DNA from: Mucilaginibacter pineti
Lineage (GTDB): Bacteria > Bacteroidota > Bacteroidia > Sphingobacteriales > Sphingobacteriaceae
Assembly (NCBI RefSeq): GCF_900101875.1
Contig: NZ_FNAI01000001.1
Coordinates: 434,001-498,000, forward strand
DNA: 64,000 nt
Direction: 5' to 3'
Positions 24,973 to 34,594 of the stretch are shown piece after piece. The notes beneath the pieces were generated by a model. It did not search any database and had not been told where the DNA came from. It worked only from the letters and a program-made list of their open reading frames with translations. A program made the translations under genes and the position numbers. Position 1 is the first letter of the stretch. The number at the start of each line of letters is the position of its first letter.

Positions 24973-27237
24973 TTACTTCAACACCGATACCGCTTTATTG
25001 GCATCGCCTACGCCCCAAACAGTACCGGGCTTGCTGCCCATTGTAATTACCAGCTCGCCGCCATTCATCACATCGGTATGTTTAAAGTAGGTTTTGGTGT
25101 AGTTAACGCCATTAAGTTTCATGGCGTTGATATACTTATTTTTAGGACCGTTGTTTTTCACTACAATGTGAAACGCTTTGTTTCCCTTTAATTTAAGTGT
25201 GGCCTCGTTAATAACCGGGCTGCCGAAAACGTATAATCCGTTGGCGGGGTTAACCGGGTAAAAGCCAAGGGCCGATAATACATACCATGCCGACATCTGG
25301 CCAACATCTTCATTACCTATGATTCCATCGGTTTTATCGGTATAAAAATTATCTAAAATAAACCGAACCTTTTCGGCTGTTTTCCAGGGCTTGCCAGAGT
25401 AATCATACAAATAGGTCATGGGATGGCCCGGTTCGTTGCCGTGCGCGTACTGCCCTATTAAACCAGATACATCCGGCGACTTGAATTTACCCATATCGCC
25501 TTCAGCAATAAACAACGAATCGAGCTTGGTGTTAAATTTATCCTGACCGCCCAACAGGTTAATTAAACCTTCCACATCCTGCGGTACCAGGAAAGTATAT
25601 TCCCAGCCATTGCCTTCGGTAAAATCGCCATGCTCATGGATAGAAATAAACGGGCTATAAGGTGTACGCCATTGATTTTCTGAAAGGCGACCGCGCATAA
25701 AACCCGCTTTAGGGTCGTAATAGTTTTTATAGTTTTCTCCGCGTTTGCTGAAATAGGCGTAATCGTCCTGCTTACCCATTTTTTTGGCAACCTGTGCAAT
25801 ACACCAATCATCAATAGCATACTCCAATCCCATTGACACAGACTCAGCAGTACTATCAGCCGGGATATAGCCCAACTTTTTAACATATTTAATACCGCGT
25901 GCATCCTGCATGGCGGTGGTTTTCATGGCCTCGTATGCAAGGTTGGCATCAAAACCCTTATAGCCTTTCAGCAAAGCATCGGCAACAACAGGTACCGCGC
26001 TGTAACCCACCATACAATTGGTTTCATTGGCCATGAGGTGCCAAACAGGCAAGCTCCCCTGCTGCTGGTAAATGGTTAGCATGGAGTTGATCATATCGTT
26101 CACATGCTCGGGGTGGATAATGGTTGACAGCGGATTGTTTGACCTGTAGGTATCCCATAAAGAAAACGTGGTAACATTATTAAACCCAACGTTTTTATGC
26201 ACTTTTTTGTCGGTTCCCCAATAATCGCCGTTAACATCATTAAATATAGATGGCGCTATCATGGTATGATAAAACGCGGTATAGAATTTTTTTAGTTGCG
26301 ATAACGAATCGGTTTTAATGGTGATCTTGGCAAACTGGGTATTCCAGGCCTTATCAGCATCTTTAACCACCTTATTGAAATCCCAACCCGGGATCTCGGC
26401 TTTAATATTCAGCATGGCATTGGCCGAACTAACCGGAGAGATACCCACCTTAGCATAGACCACCTCGCCTTTGGTAGTTTCAAAACTCAATACGCCTTTA
26501 ACCCTTTTACCTTTTAACTGGGTTCCCGGCTTGTTCTCTGCATCATTATATACGGCGAATGCTTTTATCGGTTTAGAGAATACGGCGGTAAAGTAAATCC
26601 GCTGCGCATCGGCCCAGCCCTTTGAGAAACGGTAGCCTTCGATGGTGTTTTTATCTACCTGCTTAATATAGGTTTCCATCGATTCGTCCCAGCCTATTCC
26701 CTCTTTCAGATCGATAACCACGTGTGCGTTTTTTGATGCCGGGAACGTGTATTTGTGCATCCCTACGCGGGTGCTGGCTGTAAGCTCAACCCCGATATCG
26801 TAACGTTTTAACTTAACTTTATAATAGCCCGGTTTTACAACCTCATCTTTATGGCTGAACAGCGAAAAGTACCCGCTTTGTGGATCTTCCAAAGTGCCCT
26901 TGATAACTTTTATAGCGCCTGTTGTTGGCATAAACGAAATATCGCCCAGATCGCCAATACCGGTACCGCTCAGGTGGGTATGTTGGAAGCCAATAATAGT
27001 AGAATCGGAAATATGATAGCCAGAGCACCAGTCCCACCCTTCAGACATGTTGGTTGGCCCCAATTGCACCGCGCCAAACGGCACGCTGGCCCCAACAAAA
27101 ACATGCCCGTGAAAACCAGTACCAATATATGGATCAACATACTTTGTAAGACTTACCGCTGCCGGTTTGTGGTTTTGACCAAATGTATTTAAACTAAAAA
27201 TTGCCAGCATCCCGGCCAAACAGATTTGTTTTTTCAT
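24973..27237 (-). CDS. GH92 alpha-mannosidase
   Basis: The 754-residue secreted protein has a cleavable signal peptide (MKKQICLAGMLAIFSLNTFG) and then the GH92 N-terminal beta-sandwich with YVDPYIGTG and GASVPFGAVQLGP, followed by GWDWCSGYH and FQHTHLSGTG. The catalytic (alpha/alpha)6 domain carries SLWDTYRSNNPL, and the calcium and substrate loop HGNEPGHPMTYLYDY, then DGIIGNEDVGQMSAWYVLSALGFYP, all characteristic. GH92 enzymes are Ca2+-dependent exo-mannosidases, most often alpha-1,2. It is the last of four minus-strand hydrolase genes. Confidence 0.96.
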   Translation of the reverse strand: MKKQICLAGMLAIFSLNTFGQNHKPAAVSLTKYVDPYIGTGFHGHVFVGASVPFGAVQLGPTNMSEGWDWCSGYHISDSTIIGFQHTHLSGTGIGDLGDISFMPTTGAIKVIKGTLEDPQSGYFSLFSHKDEVVKPGYYKVKLKRYDIGVELTASTRVGMHKYTFPASKNAHVVIDLKEGIGWDESMETYIKQVDKNTIEGYRFSKGWADAQRIYFTAVFSKPIKAFAVYNDAENKPGTQLKGKRVKGVLSFETTKGEVVYAKVGISPVSSANAMLNIKAEIPGWDFNKVVKDADKAWNTQFAKITIKTDSLSQLKKFYTAFYHTMIAPSIFNDVNGDYWGTDKKVHKNVGFNNVTTFSLWDTYRSNNPLSTIIHPEHVNDMINSMLTIYQQQGSLPVWHLMANETNCMVGYSAVPVVADALLKGYKGFDANLAYEAMKTTAMQDARGIKYVKKLGYIPADSTAESVSMGLEYAIDDWCIAQVAKKMGKQDDYAYFSKRGENYKNYYDPKAGFMRGRLSENQWRTPYSPFISIHEHGDFTEGNGWEYTFLVPQDVEGLINLLGGQDKFNTKLDSLFIAEGDMGKFKSPDVSGLIGQYAHGNEPGHPMTYLYDYSGKPWKTAEKVRFILDNFYTDKTDGIIGNEDVGQMSAWYVLSALGFYPVNPANGLYVFGSPVINEATLKLKGNKAFHIVVKNNGPKNKYINAMKLNGVNYTKTYFKHTDVMNGGELVITMGSKPGTVWGVGDANKAVSVLK

Positions 27238-27309
27238 TATGTATTTATAGAAGATAGTATTTGCTTTAACGATTTACCCGCTAAATAAACCTAAATACTT
27301 AATAGTTTA

Positions 27310-29427
27310 TTAATAAACGCTTAATTCGGCAATAGTGATACCATTTCCTGAAATTACATGCACAGCCTCTAACTTAAAATACCGTGCATTAACCGCTTTA
27401 CTTAAAACCACGGGCTGCTCAATTGGGTTTGATTTGATGTTCGCAAACTCACCAGATGCAACTTTTTCCCAGGTCTTTCCGTCATTACTCGTGTAAAAGT
27501 TATAGCTGTCGATAATACCATCGGCCTGTTTATCCTGGCGGGGCAAATAGCCAAATGCTTTTATTTGCTGCGCCTTTCCCATATCAATGCTTATTTGCTG
27601 TGGCAATGGAGATTTTTCCTTCGTGAGCGTACTGTATACCGAACGAAGATTTTCATCAAAGGCATTTTCGGCCTTGTTACCATCGTAATTTGAGGTTGTG
27701 GAATCCACAACCTTCCAATCGGTTTTGGCAAAGCCGAACGACACAAAGGAGATATCACTTACCTGGCCCTTACCCTCAAAGCTCCGTGCTTTTACTACGC
27801 CGCCATCACCAAGTAAAAAGGGTTGGGTATAAACCGGAGAGTTTAAGGTTGGTTCCTGCCCGTTTAGGGTGTAATGGATGGAATTTACAGGCGCTTCGGT
27901 ACTAATGCTTATCTCTCCTTTTTTGTTCCGGGCTATGGCAGGTGCTGTTAAATGAACGGGCTCTTTAAAAATCCCGAAATCGCTTAACGCAATGGCTACC
28001 GGCGAACCGGTTATGCGTAACCTCAATTTACTGGCGGTAATATTTTGTGTTAAACGGATAAGCCGGTTACCGCCAATACTTGTTGCGCTGGCTATAGGCT
28101 GCCATTTGCCATTTAAAAAGGCATCAACTTCAACTGAATCTATCCGCTGGCCAAGTTTAATATTTTCCCTTAACCTGATAACGTTAAAAGTTTTAGGTGT
28201 GTGCATATCAACGGTTAATTGTGGTGTTGTCACCTTATCATCGGTAGCCCAGTAGGTGTACCTGTCGTTATCTACCAAAAATTGTGGCCCAAATTTGGCA
28301 TTGTTGCCACCCCGTACATTGCTGGCCGTGAGTGTAGCCCCTTTTACCAGGTTTACGGCGAAGGTTTGTTTTAACAGATTGCCAAATGCCGTGAGCGATT
28401 TTACATCTATCTCATTAATAATCCCCCGTTGATCTGGCGATAAACCCAGATCAAGCGCCGCGCCGCGACCAACGCTTTTGTAATACAGATCAAGTAAAGC
28501 ATAGGGTGATTTAACGCCATCGTCCTGCGTTTTATGGTAAAACCATCCCGGTCTAAGTGATACATCGCACTCGGCAGGCATCCAGAATTTACCGTTGCGG
28601 GTACCTTCGGTTCCTTCATAATCTTTTACGTAACCGTTGGCAGGTACTTTACCTTCATCCGGAGCGTGTGGTGTATAAGTGGCCCAGCAGGTTTCGCCGG
28701 CATGGCCACGCTCATTACCTACCCAGCGTACATCGGGGCCCACATCGCCAAATAAAACGGCATTGGGCTGCAATTTTCGGGTAATGGCCCAGGTAGTATT
28801 CCAACCGTAATAGGTAGACCTATCGATAGTTCTTGCTTCGCGGGCACCGCCGTAATAGCCGTCGCCACCGTTAGCGCCATCATGCCATGAAATAAACAAC
28901 GGCCCGTAATTGGTATATAGTTCCCTCAATTGTTCACGGTAAATAGCCACATATTCGGGCTTGCCGTAATTGGCATTGTTCCTGTCCCAGGGCGAGCAAT
29001 AAACACCCATTTTCATACCCAGTTTATCGCAGGCTTCGCGGTATTCTTTTAGCATATCGCCCTTACCGTTTTTGTAGGGAGTGTTGGCAATATTATGCTC
29101 GGTAGTTTTGGTTGGCCAAAGGCAAAGCCCATCGTGGTGTTTGGCTACTACCACTACGCCTTTAAAGCCACCTGCCTTGGCCGCCGCCACAATTTGCATA
29201 GCGCTAAATTGCGATGGATTGATAAGCTTGGGATCTTCATCACCAAAGCCCCATTCTTTATCGGTATACGTATCAACCCCATAATGAATAAGGCAATACA
29301 TGCCGGTTTCCTGCCATATTAACTGCCCTTTGGTAGGCAGCGCACCGTAAGGTTTTGGCGCCTGCTGACTAAAAGCCTGCAAACCGGTAATACATAATAT
29401 GGAGGCTAATGCTATAAATTTTTTCAT
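27310..29427 (-). CDS. GH29 alpha-L-fucosidase with discoidin-type domains
   Basis: The ATG at 29427 gives 705 residues and a proper signal peptide (MKKFIALASILCITGLQAFS); an upstream ATG at 29487 would start inside the GH20 gene. The GH29 barrel shows HYGVDTYTDKEWGFGDEDP, VVVAKHHDGLCLWPT, GVYCSPWDRN and the nucleophile Asp183 in FISWHDGANG. After the barrel come an F5/8 type C-like domain (about 360-490), a chitobiase-type linker (NSIHYTLNGQEPTLNSPVYT) and a second F5/8 type C domain (about 580-705), which would bind sugars. It removes terminal alpha-fucose. It lies 13 bp after the GH20 gene. Confidence 0.95.
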   Translation of the reverse strand: MKKFIALASILCITGLQAFSQQAPKPYGALPTKGQLIWQETGMYCLIHYGVDTYTDKEWGFGDEDPKLINPSQFSAMQIVAAAKAGGFKGVVVVAKHHDGLCLWPTKTTEHNIANTPYKNGKGDMLKEYREACDKLGMKMGVYCSPWDRNNANYGKPEYVAIYREQLRELYTNYGPLFISWHDGANGGDGYYGGAREARTIDRSTYYGWNTTWAITRKLQPNAVLFGDVGPDVRWVGNERGHAGETCWATYTPHAPDEGKVPANGYVKDYEGTEGTRNGKFWMPAECDVSLRPGWFYHKTQDDGVKSPYALLDLYYKSVGRGAALDLGLSPDQRGIINEIDVKSLTAFGNLLKQTFAVNLVKGATLTASNVRGGNNAKFGPQFLVDNDRYTYWATDDKVTTPQLTVDMHTPKTFNVIRLRENIKLGQRIDSVEVDAFLNGKWQPIASATSIGGNRLIRLTQNITASKLRLRITGSPVAIALSDFGIFKEPVHLTAPAIARNKKGEISISTEAPVNSIHYTLNGQEPTLNSPVYTQPFLLGDGGVVKARSFEGKGQVSDISFVSFGFAKTDWKVVDSTTSNYDGNKAENAFDENLRSVYSTLTKEKSPLPQQISIDMGKAQQIKAFGYLPRQDKQADGIIDSYNFYTSNDGKTWEKVASGEFANIKSNPIEQPVVLSKAVNARYFKLEAVHVISGNGITIAELSVY

Positions 29428-29440
29428 ATACAGGAGATCA

Positions 29441-31735
29441 TTAATTTTTAAACCAGACAGCAGGTATGTCCTGCGGAACTGAACCATTTAAACTGTACTT
29501 TAATTTAAGGGTAAAACCGCCGCCGCCTTCAATAAAATTGAGTAAAAACGGATGTGTTCCCATTTTTAAGGCAATTTGCCCGCTTCTTTCACGAGCCGAA
29601 TGATTACCATCATTATCTACCGTAACAGACGGGCCTATCTTTAGCACCCCGCCATCATCGCAGGTTAAATAGAAAGTGTAGCTACCATCGGCAGGTACGT
29701 CAATATACCCCTTATAGGTAATACCAAATGACGGCGCTTTTACCGTTGCAGGCACTGCAATTTCATTGGTGGTAAACACGCTATCAACCTTTGCACTGCT
29801 CATTAAGGCAGTTTCTTTAAAATAAGCTTTGTAATAGGTGCACGCCAAACCGGGGTTTGTTGCCCCAATTTTTACCGTGCCAAGCATTTGCTGTTGTGTG
29901 TACTGTAAATTATAAACATCGCCACGGGTACCCAAGGCGGTAAAAGCCGCAACCCTTATCAGTCCTGGTTTTTTAATGCTTAATGGAGATGGCAGCGCTG
30001 CCGATTTTACAGTTGGCAAAGTACCATCGGTAGTATAGCGTACGGTAAGACCAGGCAATGGCGGGTTGATACTTAATTTACCTTCGGTAGTAAATATGTA
30101 GTTATTTAATAAACCGGGCAAATCGGGCAGGCGATAATGGATTTTCATGGCATCCATCCGGTGGTAATGCTGTTCAAGCCGTTTTAAATACGATTCATAT
30201 TTATCTGGTTGGTTTGTCCATAGATTTTCGGCCAAAGCGGTCATGCGCGGCATATACATATAATCGGCACGCTTTTCTGATGGGATCATCTCCGTCCATA
30301 TATTAGCCTGTGCTCCTATGATCGATTTTGCTTCTTCGGCATTTAAAACCTTGGGGATGGGATTAAAATGGTAAACCTTGCTAACCGAATACTCATCGGG
30401 CTGGGCATCAAAATACAACGGTTCGCCGGGTGTCATGATAACGGTATTGCCGTTTTTAACGGCTTTAACTGGTGCATCTGGCACCCAGGTGCGCCAATAC
30501 ATTACAATAGCTGTGGGGCTGATACCGCCTTCAATAATTTCGTCCCAGCCTATCAGCTTGCGGCCTTTTGAGTTAAAAAACTTTTCCATGCGATTAATGA
30601 AATAGCTTTGCAAGCCGGGCAGGTCTTTAATCCCCTCGCGCTGCATCAATGCCTTGCATGAGTCTGATTTTCCCCAGCTGGTACGGTCTACCTCATCGCC
30701 GCCTATATGGATGTATTTTGACGGGAAGATCTGCATGATCTCACTGAAAATATTTTGCGCGAATTCATAAGTCGTTTCAATTCCCGGACAAATAGGCTTA
30801 GTGAAAGACTCGCCCCATGAATTTTCGCCGTTACAGGTTAAAAACGGGTACGAGTTGATAGCGGCCATCATATGTCCCGGCATATCAATTTCCGGGATTA
30901 TATCAATGTGCCTTGCTGCGGCGTAAGCCACCACGCCCTTCATTTGCTCCTGGGTATAAAAGCCGCCGTACAGGGTTTTACCATCGCGCTGAATGATATG
31001 TTCCTTATCTATCACAAAATCGGGGTTGTCCTTTGAGCGCTCTATACAAGCCGAATCCTGGTTGTTAAAAGTTCGCCAAGCACCTTCTTCTGTAAGTTTA
31101 GGGTATTTTTTTATTTCGATGCGCCAGCCCTGGTCGTCGGTAAGGTGCAGGTGCAGTTTATTCATTTTGTAAAGCGCCATCCTGTCTATAAATTTCTCCA
31201 GGTAACTTATCGAAAAAAAGTGACGCGATACATCCAGGTGCATCCCCCGCCATTCATAGGCTGGTTTATCATAGATGCTAACTGCAGGTAAAACCAATTG
31301 CTTATGAACCACGCCGGTTTCTACAGAAACCGGCAACAACTGCCTTATGGTTTCAATAGCGTGAAATACGCCGGCTGCATCCTTAGCTGTTATTAATACA
31401 CCGTTGGGGCCTATATTAAGTTTGTAGGCCTCCGGCGCGTTGATAGCAGCATCGTAAACCAGCTTAATACTGTTGATTTTATTTGCTTTGCCGATAGGTA
31501 AAGACACACCCAAACCCATCTTTAACAGCTGATTCAGTTGAGTGGCTTCGTTACTAAACTCACTTGCTGTAACAATATTGGTTTTACTGGTAATTATGAA
31601 AGAACCCTTTGCCACGACCAACTGGCTTGGATAAGGTATCAGCGGAAATTTAGCTGGGTTTTCCTGCGCCATGATGCCACTGCCGGTTAACACCGCTGCG
31701 AGTATCAGAAAAGTATATTTTTTAGCGAAAATCAT
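29441..31735 (-). CDS. GH20 beta-N-acetylhexosaminidase with PA14 domain
   Basis: The 764-residue secreted enzyme has a signal peptide, a GH20b domain (about 28-160), the GH20 barrel (about 165-510) and a C-terminal PA14-like module. The substrate-assisted catalytic pair is Asp347-Glu348 in IHIGGDEVDRTSW; other landmarks are RGMHLDVSRHFFS, LHLHLTDDQGWRIEI and PEIDMPGHMMAA. A chitobiase-type domain (TVRYTTDGTLPTVKS) precedes the PA14 segment (GYIDVPADGSYTFYLTCDDG). It releases terminal GlcNAc or GalNAc from glycans. It lies 17 bp after the GH2 gene. Confidence 0.96.
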   Translation of the reverse strand: MIFAKKYTFLILAAVLTGSGIMAQENPAKFPLIPYPSQLVVAKGSFIITSKTNIVTASEFSNEATQLNQLLKMGLGVSLPIGKANKINSIKLVYDAAINAPEAYKLNIGPNGVLITAKDAAGVFHAIETIRQLLPVSVETGVVHKQLVLPAVSIYDKPAYEWRGMHLDVSRHFFSISYLEKFIDRMALYKMNKLHLHLTDDQGWRIEIKKYPKLTEEGAWRTFNNQDSACIERSKDNPDFVIDKEHIIQRDGKTLYGGFYTQEQMKGVVAYAAARHIDIIPEIDMPGHMMAAINSYPFLTCNGENSWGESFTKPICPGIETTYEFAQNIFSEIMQIFPSKYIHIGGDEVDRTSWGKSDSCKALMQREGIKDLPGLQSYFINRMEKFFNSKGRKLIGWDEIIEGGISPTAIVMYWRTWVPDAPVKAVKNGNTVIMTPGEPLYFDAQPDEYSVSKVYHFNPIPKVLNAEEAKSIIGAQANIWTEMIPSEKRADYMYMPRMTALAENLWTNQPDKYESYLKRLEQHYHRMDAMKIHYRLPDLPGLLNNYIFTTEGKLSINPPLPGLTVRYTTDGTLPTVKSAALPSPLSIKKPGLIRVAAFTALGTRGDVYNLQYTQQQMLGTVKIGATNPGLACTYYKAYFKETALMSSAKVDSVFTTNEIAVPATVKAPSFGITYKGYIDVPADGSYTFYLTCDDGGVLKIGPSVTVDNDGNHSARERSGQIALKMGTHPFLLNFIEGGGGFTLKLKYSLNGSVPQDIPAVWFKN

Positions 31736-31752
31736 TATTACTGTTTTTACAA

Positions 31753-34434
31753 TTACTTATTGATCTGTATTGTCTTTTCGGCCACGTTCCAGCCGCCTAA
31801 TGATATTACAAGGTTGTTTTTATCTGTTGCCGAATTATAATCTATCACCACCTTTTTCTCCTCGCCGGGTAAAACCGAAACATAATTATCGCTGTAAAAA
31901 ACAGGAAGTACCCTTTGTTTGGTTTCGCTGTCAACCAACGATAAGCGGTTGAAAAATGCCAGCGGACCGTTACTTGCATTGGTTAGGGTTACCTCCACTT
32001 TATTATTGCTTAAATATTTTGCTGATGCGGTAAGGTTAGCCTGGTGCATTTTCTGCAAACCTGAATATTCGCCATCCGCATCTGCTATCCAGTAAATATT
32101 TTCTGTGATCGCTTTTTTATCCTTATCAAAAAGCTGCAAACTAAGAAATGCTCCTTTATCCTTTGCCAGTTTGGCTATCTCTTCTTTAACAGAAAAATAC
32201 CGTTTGGTGGTTGATGGTGTAACATCCGAGAAAACCTGGCTCAGGATGCGTTCTTTGCCATCCATATCATAAGCCTTGGCTACCAGCAGCATATTGCTAT
32301 GTGTTTTAAAAGTATTGTTGGCCACCATCACCATGCCATCTGTAGGGTCGTACATGATGTGCAGTGGTTCGCTGCCACTGTGCAGGCCGTATAAACAGGC
32401 ATTAGGGTCAAGGTAGTAATCATACATCTGGCCGCGCATGGCAGTCCATGGGTTTTGGGTTTTCCAGATGATGGTACCGGTATACCAATCCCACATGTGT
32501 GAGCTGAAGCCTTCCATAAGGGCGCGGTACTGATCGTAATTTACCAGCTGGGCCTTGGTTGCAAAATCTTGTACGTTTTTTGGCTTGCCATATTTATTTA
32601 TAAAATCATCATAACCTATATACTTATGGTAATCCCAAACCGAGTCTGTTTTGGTTTTGCCGGTAGCGGCATCATACTCGGGCAGTACCATATTTTGTGT
32701 TGGAATAAATCTTTTAAGCGATTCATAATCACTTACGCCTACCGAACCAACTTCGGAGTTAAACGGATAGGTTTTATGCGCCCAAAACGTTGATAAAGGC
32801 TGAATGCCGTAAGGGCCGTCGCCATTACCACCCATCACATTGCGCGACATTTCTTCGGAGTTGGAATATGGGATAAGCCAGCGTGTATTATCCAGTTTTG
32901 GCATAATGGTATCGCGCAGGGCTACAAGGATATCCTCGGGCGGGGTTATCTCGTTACCGCCGCACCAGATAGCCAGCGATGGATAATTACGGATAAGTTT
33001 TACCTGATCTTCAATTGATCTTAAATACAGACCATGATCGTCCGGGTATTTGCGGCGTGTCCATTGGTCGTCCAGTTTCATAGGATCGGTCCAGCGGCCG
33101 TTACAATCGCCAGATCCCCACATATCCTGAAAGACCAGCATCCCATATTTATCGCATGCCTCATAAAACTCTGGCCGCTCAATAAGCGCGCCCCCCCAAA
33201 CCCTTATCAGGTTAAGGTTCATATCATGGTGAAAACGTACTTCGGCATCATAACGCATATCGGAAAAGCGCAGCAACTCGTCAGATACTATCCAGTTGCC
33301 ACCTTTTATAAAGATCTTTTGGCCATTGATATTGATCTGCCTGCTTTCGGTTTTGGTGTTCCATTCGGTAGTGATCTGCCTCACGCCTACCTTAATATCA
33401 TGCTGATCGGATATTTTATTAGCCCCGGTTACAAACTGCAGGTGCATTGGGTAAAGGTGCTGCTGCCCGTATCCGTTTGGCCACCATAGTTTTGGATTTT
33501 TCAGCGAAAGATCATTCAACTGTACATCCAAGGAGCTATTTGCTTTCAGGGTTACTTTTTTTGATACCGCGTTACCATCCAGGTTGTAGCGCAGCTCGCC
33601 TGTAATTGGCTGGCCGGTAGCATTCTCCAGCGTTGCCGATACTTTTATAATAGCCGGCTGCTGCGGGCCATCGGACTGGCGAACGCCCGGTACCAATGTA
33701 ATTATATGCGGATCTTTGATGCGTACACCACCCGTTTTCTCGATAGTTACCTTATCCCAGATGCCTGTATTACGATCGCGGATGGGTTGGATCCAATCCC
33801 ACCCGGCTGTGTATTGAATACCTACGTTGCGGGCAATGGTACCATCGCCACCCTGGCCACCGTTGGGGTTTCCAACAACATCTGGCGGGTAAACAATAAC
33901 AGCCACACGGTTGCTGCCGTTTTTGGCAATCCATTTGGTAATGTTGTATGATTGACGCAGGAACATGCCTGTATGCGGTTTATTGGTGAGCTTATGGCCA
34001 TTTAAAAACACATCGCAGCTATAATTAACCCCGCGAAAGTTCAGATAAACCTGATCTCCGGTTTTGGGTTGAGCTTCGGTAAAATCCTTTACAAACCAAT
34101 AGGTGTAATAATCGCGACCGGTTTTGTAAATATCGGGGATCTTTTGGTTGTTCATCCCAAAAAACGGATCAGGCACTTTTTTATCAGCTATCAGCGTGGT
34201 TAAAACTGTACCCGGCACAACCGCTGGTAACCATGCCTGTGTACTAACCGCCGGGGTGGATAGCTCCGTACCGCTTTGCTTTACGCTGCCGATGGGCGCG
34301 CATTTCCACCCTTCGTTCAACTCGTACTTGGTTTGTGCGTTTGCATCCGTGCTTTGAAAAGCAATAAGTGCTATAACAAAAGAAACTATCGATACTTTAA
34401 AAAATGCAGCTTTGCCTGCCAGTTGGTTTTTCAT
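31753..34434 (-). CDS. GH2 beta-mannosidase-type hydrolase
   Basis: From ATG 34434 the protein has 893 residues with a signal peptide ending near DANAQ; a longer frame from 34464 would place residues before the signal. The GH2 plan is visible: sugar-binding jelly-roll (YLNFRGVNYSCDVFLNGHKL), immunoglobulin-like domain, barrel with LIRVWGGALIERPEFYEACD and FQDMWGSGDCNGRW, and the acid/base Glu495 in LAIWCGGNEITPPEDI; FNSEVGSVGVSDYESLKRF is the likely nucleophile region. The pattern fits beta-mannosidases and mannosylglycoprotein endo-beta-mannosidases better than galactosidases; exo-glucosaminidase is an alternative. It is the first gene of the four-gene hydrolase operon. Confidence 0.88.
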   Translation of the reverse strand: MKNQLAGKAAFFKVSIVSFVIALIAFQSTDANAQTKYELNEGWKCAPIGSVKQSGTELSTPAVSTQAWLPAVVPGTVLTTLIADKKVPDPFFGMNNQKIPDIYKTGRDYYTYWFVKDFTEAQPKTGDQVYLNFRGVNYSCDVFLNGHKLTNKPHTGMFLRQSYNITKWIAKNGSNRVAVIVYPPDVVGNPNGGQGGDGTIARNVGIQYTAGWDWIQPIRDRNTGIWDKVTIEKTGGVRIKDPHIITLVPGVRQSDGPQQPAIIKVSATLENATGQPITGELRYNLDGNAVSKKVTLKANSSLDVQLNDLSLKNPKLWWPNGYGQQHLYPMHLQFVTGANKISDQHDIKVGVRQITTEWNTKTESRQININGQKIFIKGGNWIVSDELLRFSDMRYDAEVRFHHDMNLNLIRVWGGALIERPEFYEACDKYGMLVFQDMWGSGDCNGRWTDPMKLDDQWTRRKYPDDHGLYLRSIEDQVKLIRNYPSLAIWCGGNEITPPEDILVALRDTIMPKLDNTRWLIPYSNSEEMSRNVMGGNGDGPYGIQPLSTFWAHKTYPFNSEVGSVGVSDYESLKRFIPTQNMVLPEYDAATGKTKTDSVWDYHKYIGYDDFINKYGKPKNVQDFATKAQLVNYDQYRALMEGFSSHMWDWYTGTIIWKTQNPWTAMRGQMYDYYLDPNACLYGLHSGSEPLHIMYDPTDGMVMVANNTFKTHSNMLLVAKAYDMDGKERILSQVFSDVTPSTTKRYFSVKEEIAKLAKDKGAFLSLQLFDKDKKAITENIYWIADADGEYSGLQKMHQANLTASAKYLSNNKVEVTLTNASNGPLAFFNRLSLVDSETKQRVLPVFYSDNYVSVLPGEEKKVVIDYNSATDKNNLVISLGGWNVAEKTIQINK

Positions 34435-34594
34435 TATGAGTAGCGGATTGAATGTTAATTCCACAATAATAGCAGTAACCAGCCAAACTTTTTAAAATAT
34501 TTTAATAAAGGTTTACCCTGGTGGTTTAGTCCTTTTATTTTTAAATAAAATGCCTTACCATTGCTACTATAAATCTACGGTTTAAACTGTCGCT

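Noticed and set aside
33034-33489. 151-codon plus-strand frame inside the GH2 gene
   Set aside because: The minus-strand GH2 frame carries all catalytic motifs here; the other frame has no recognisable feature.
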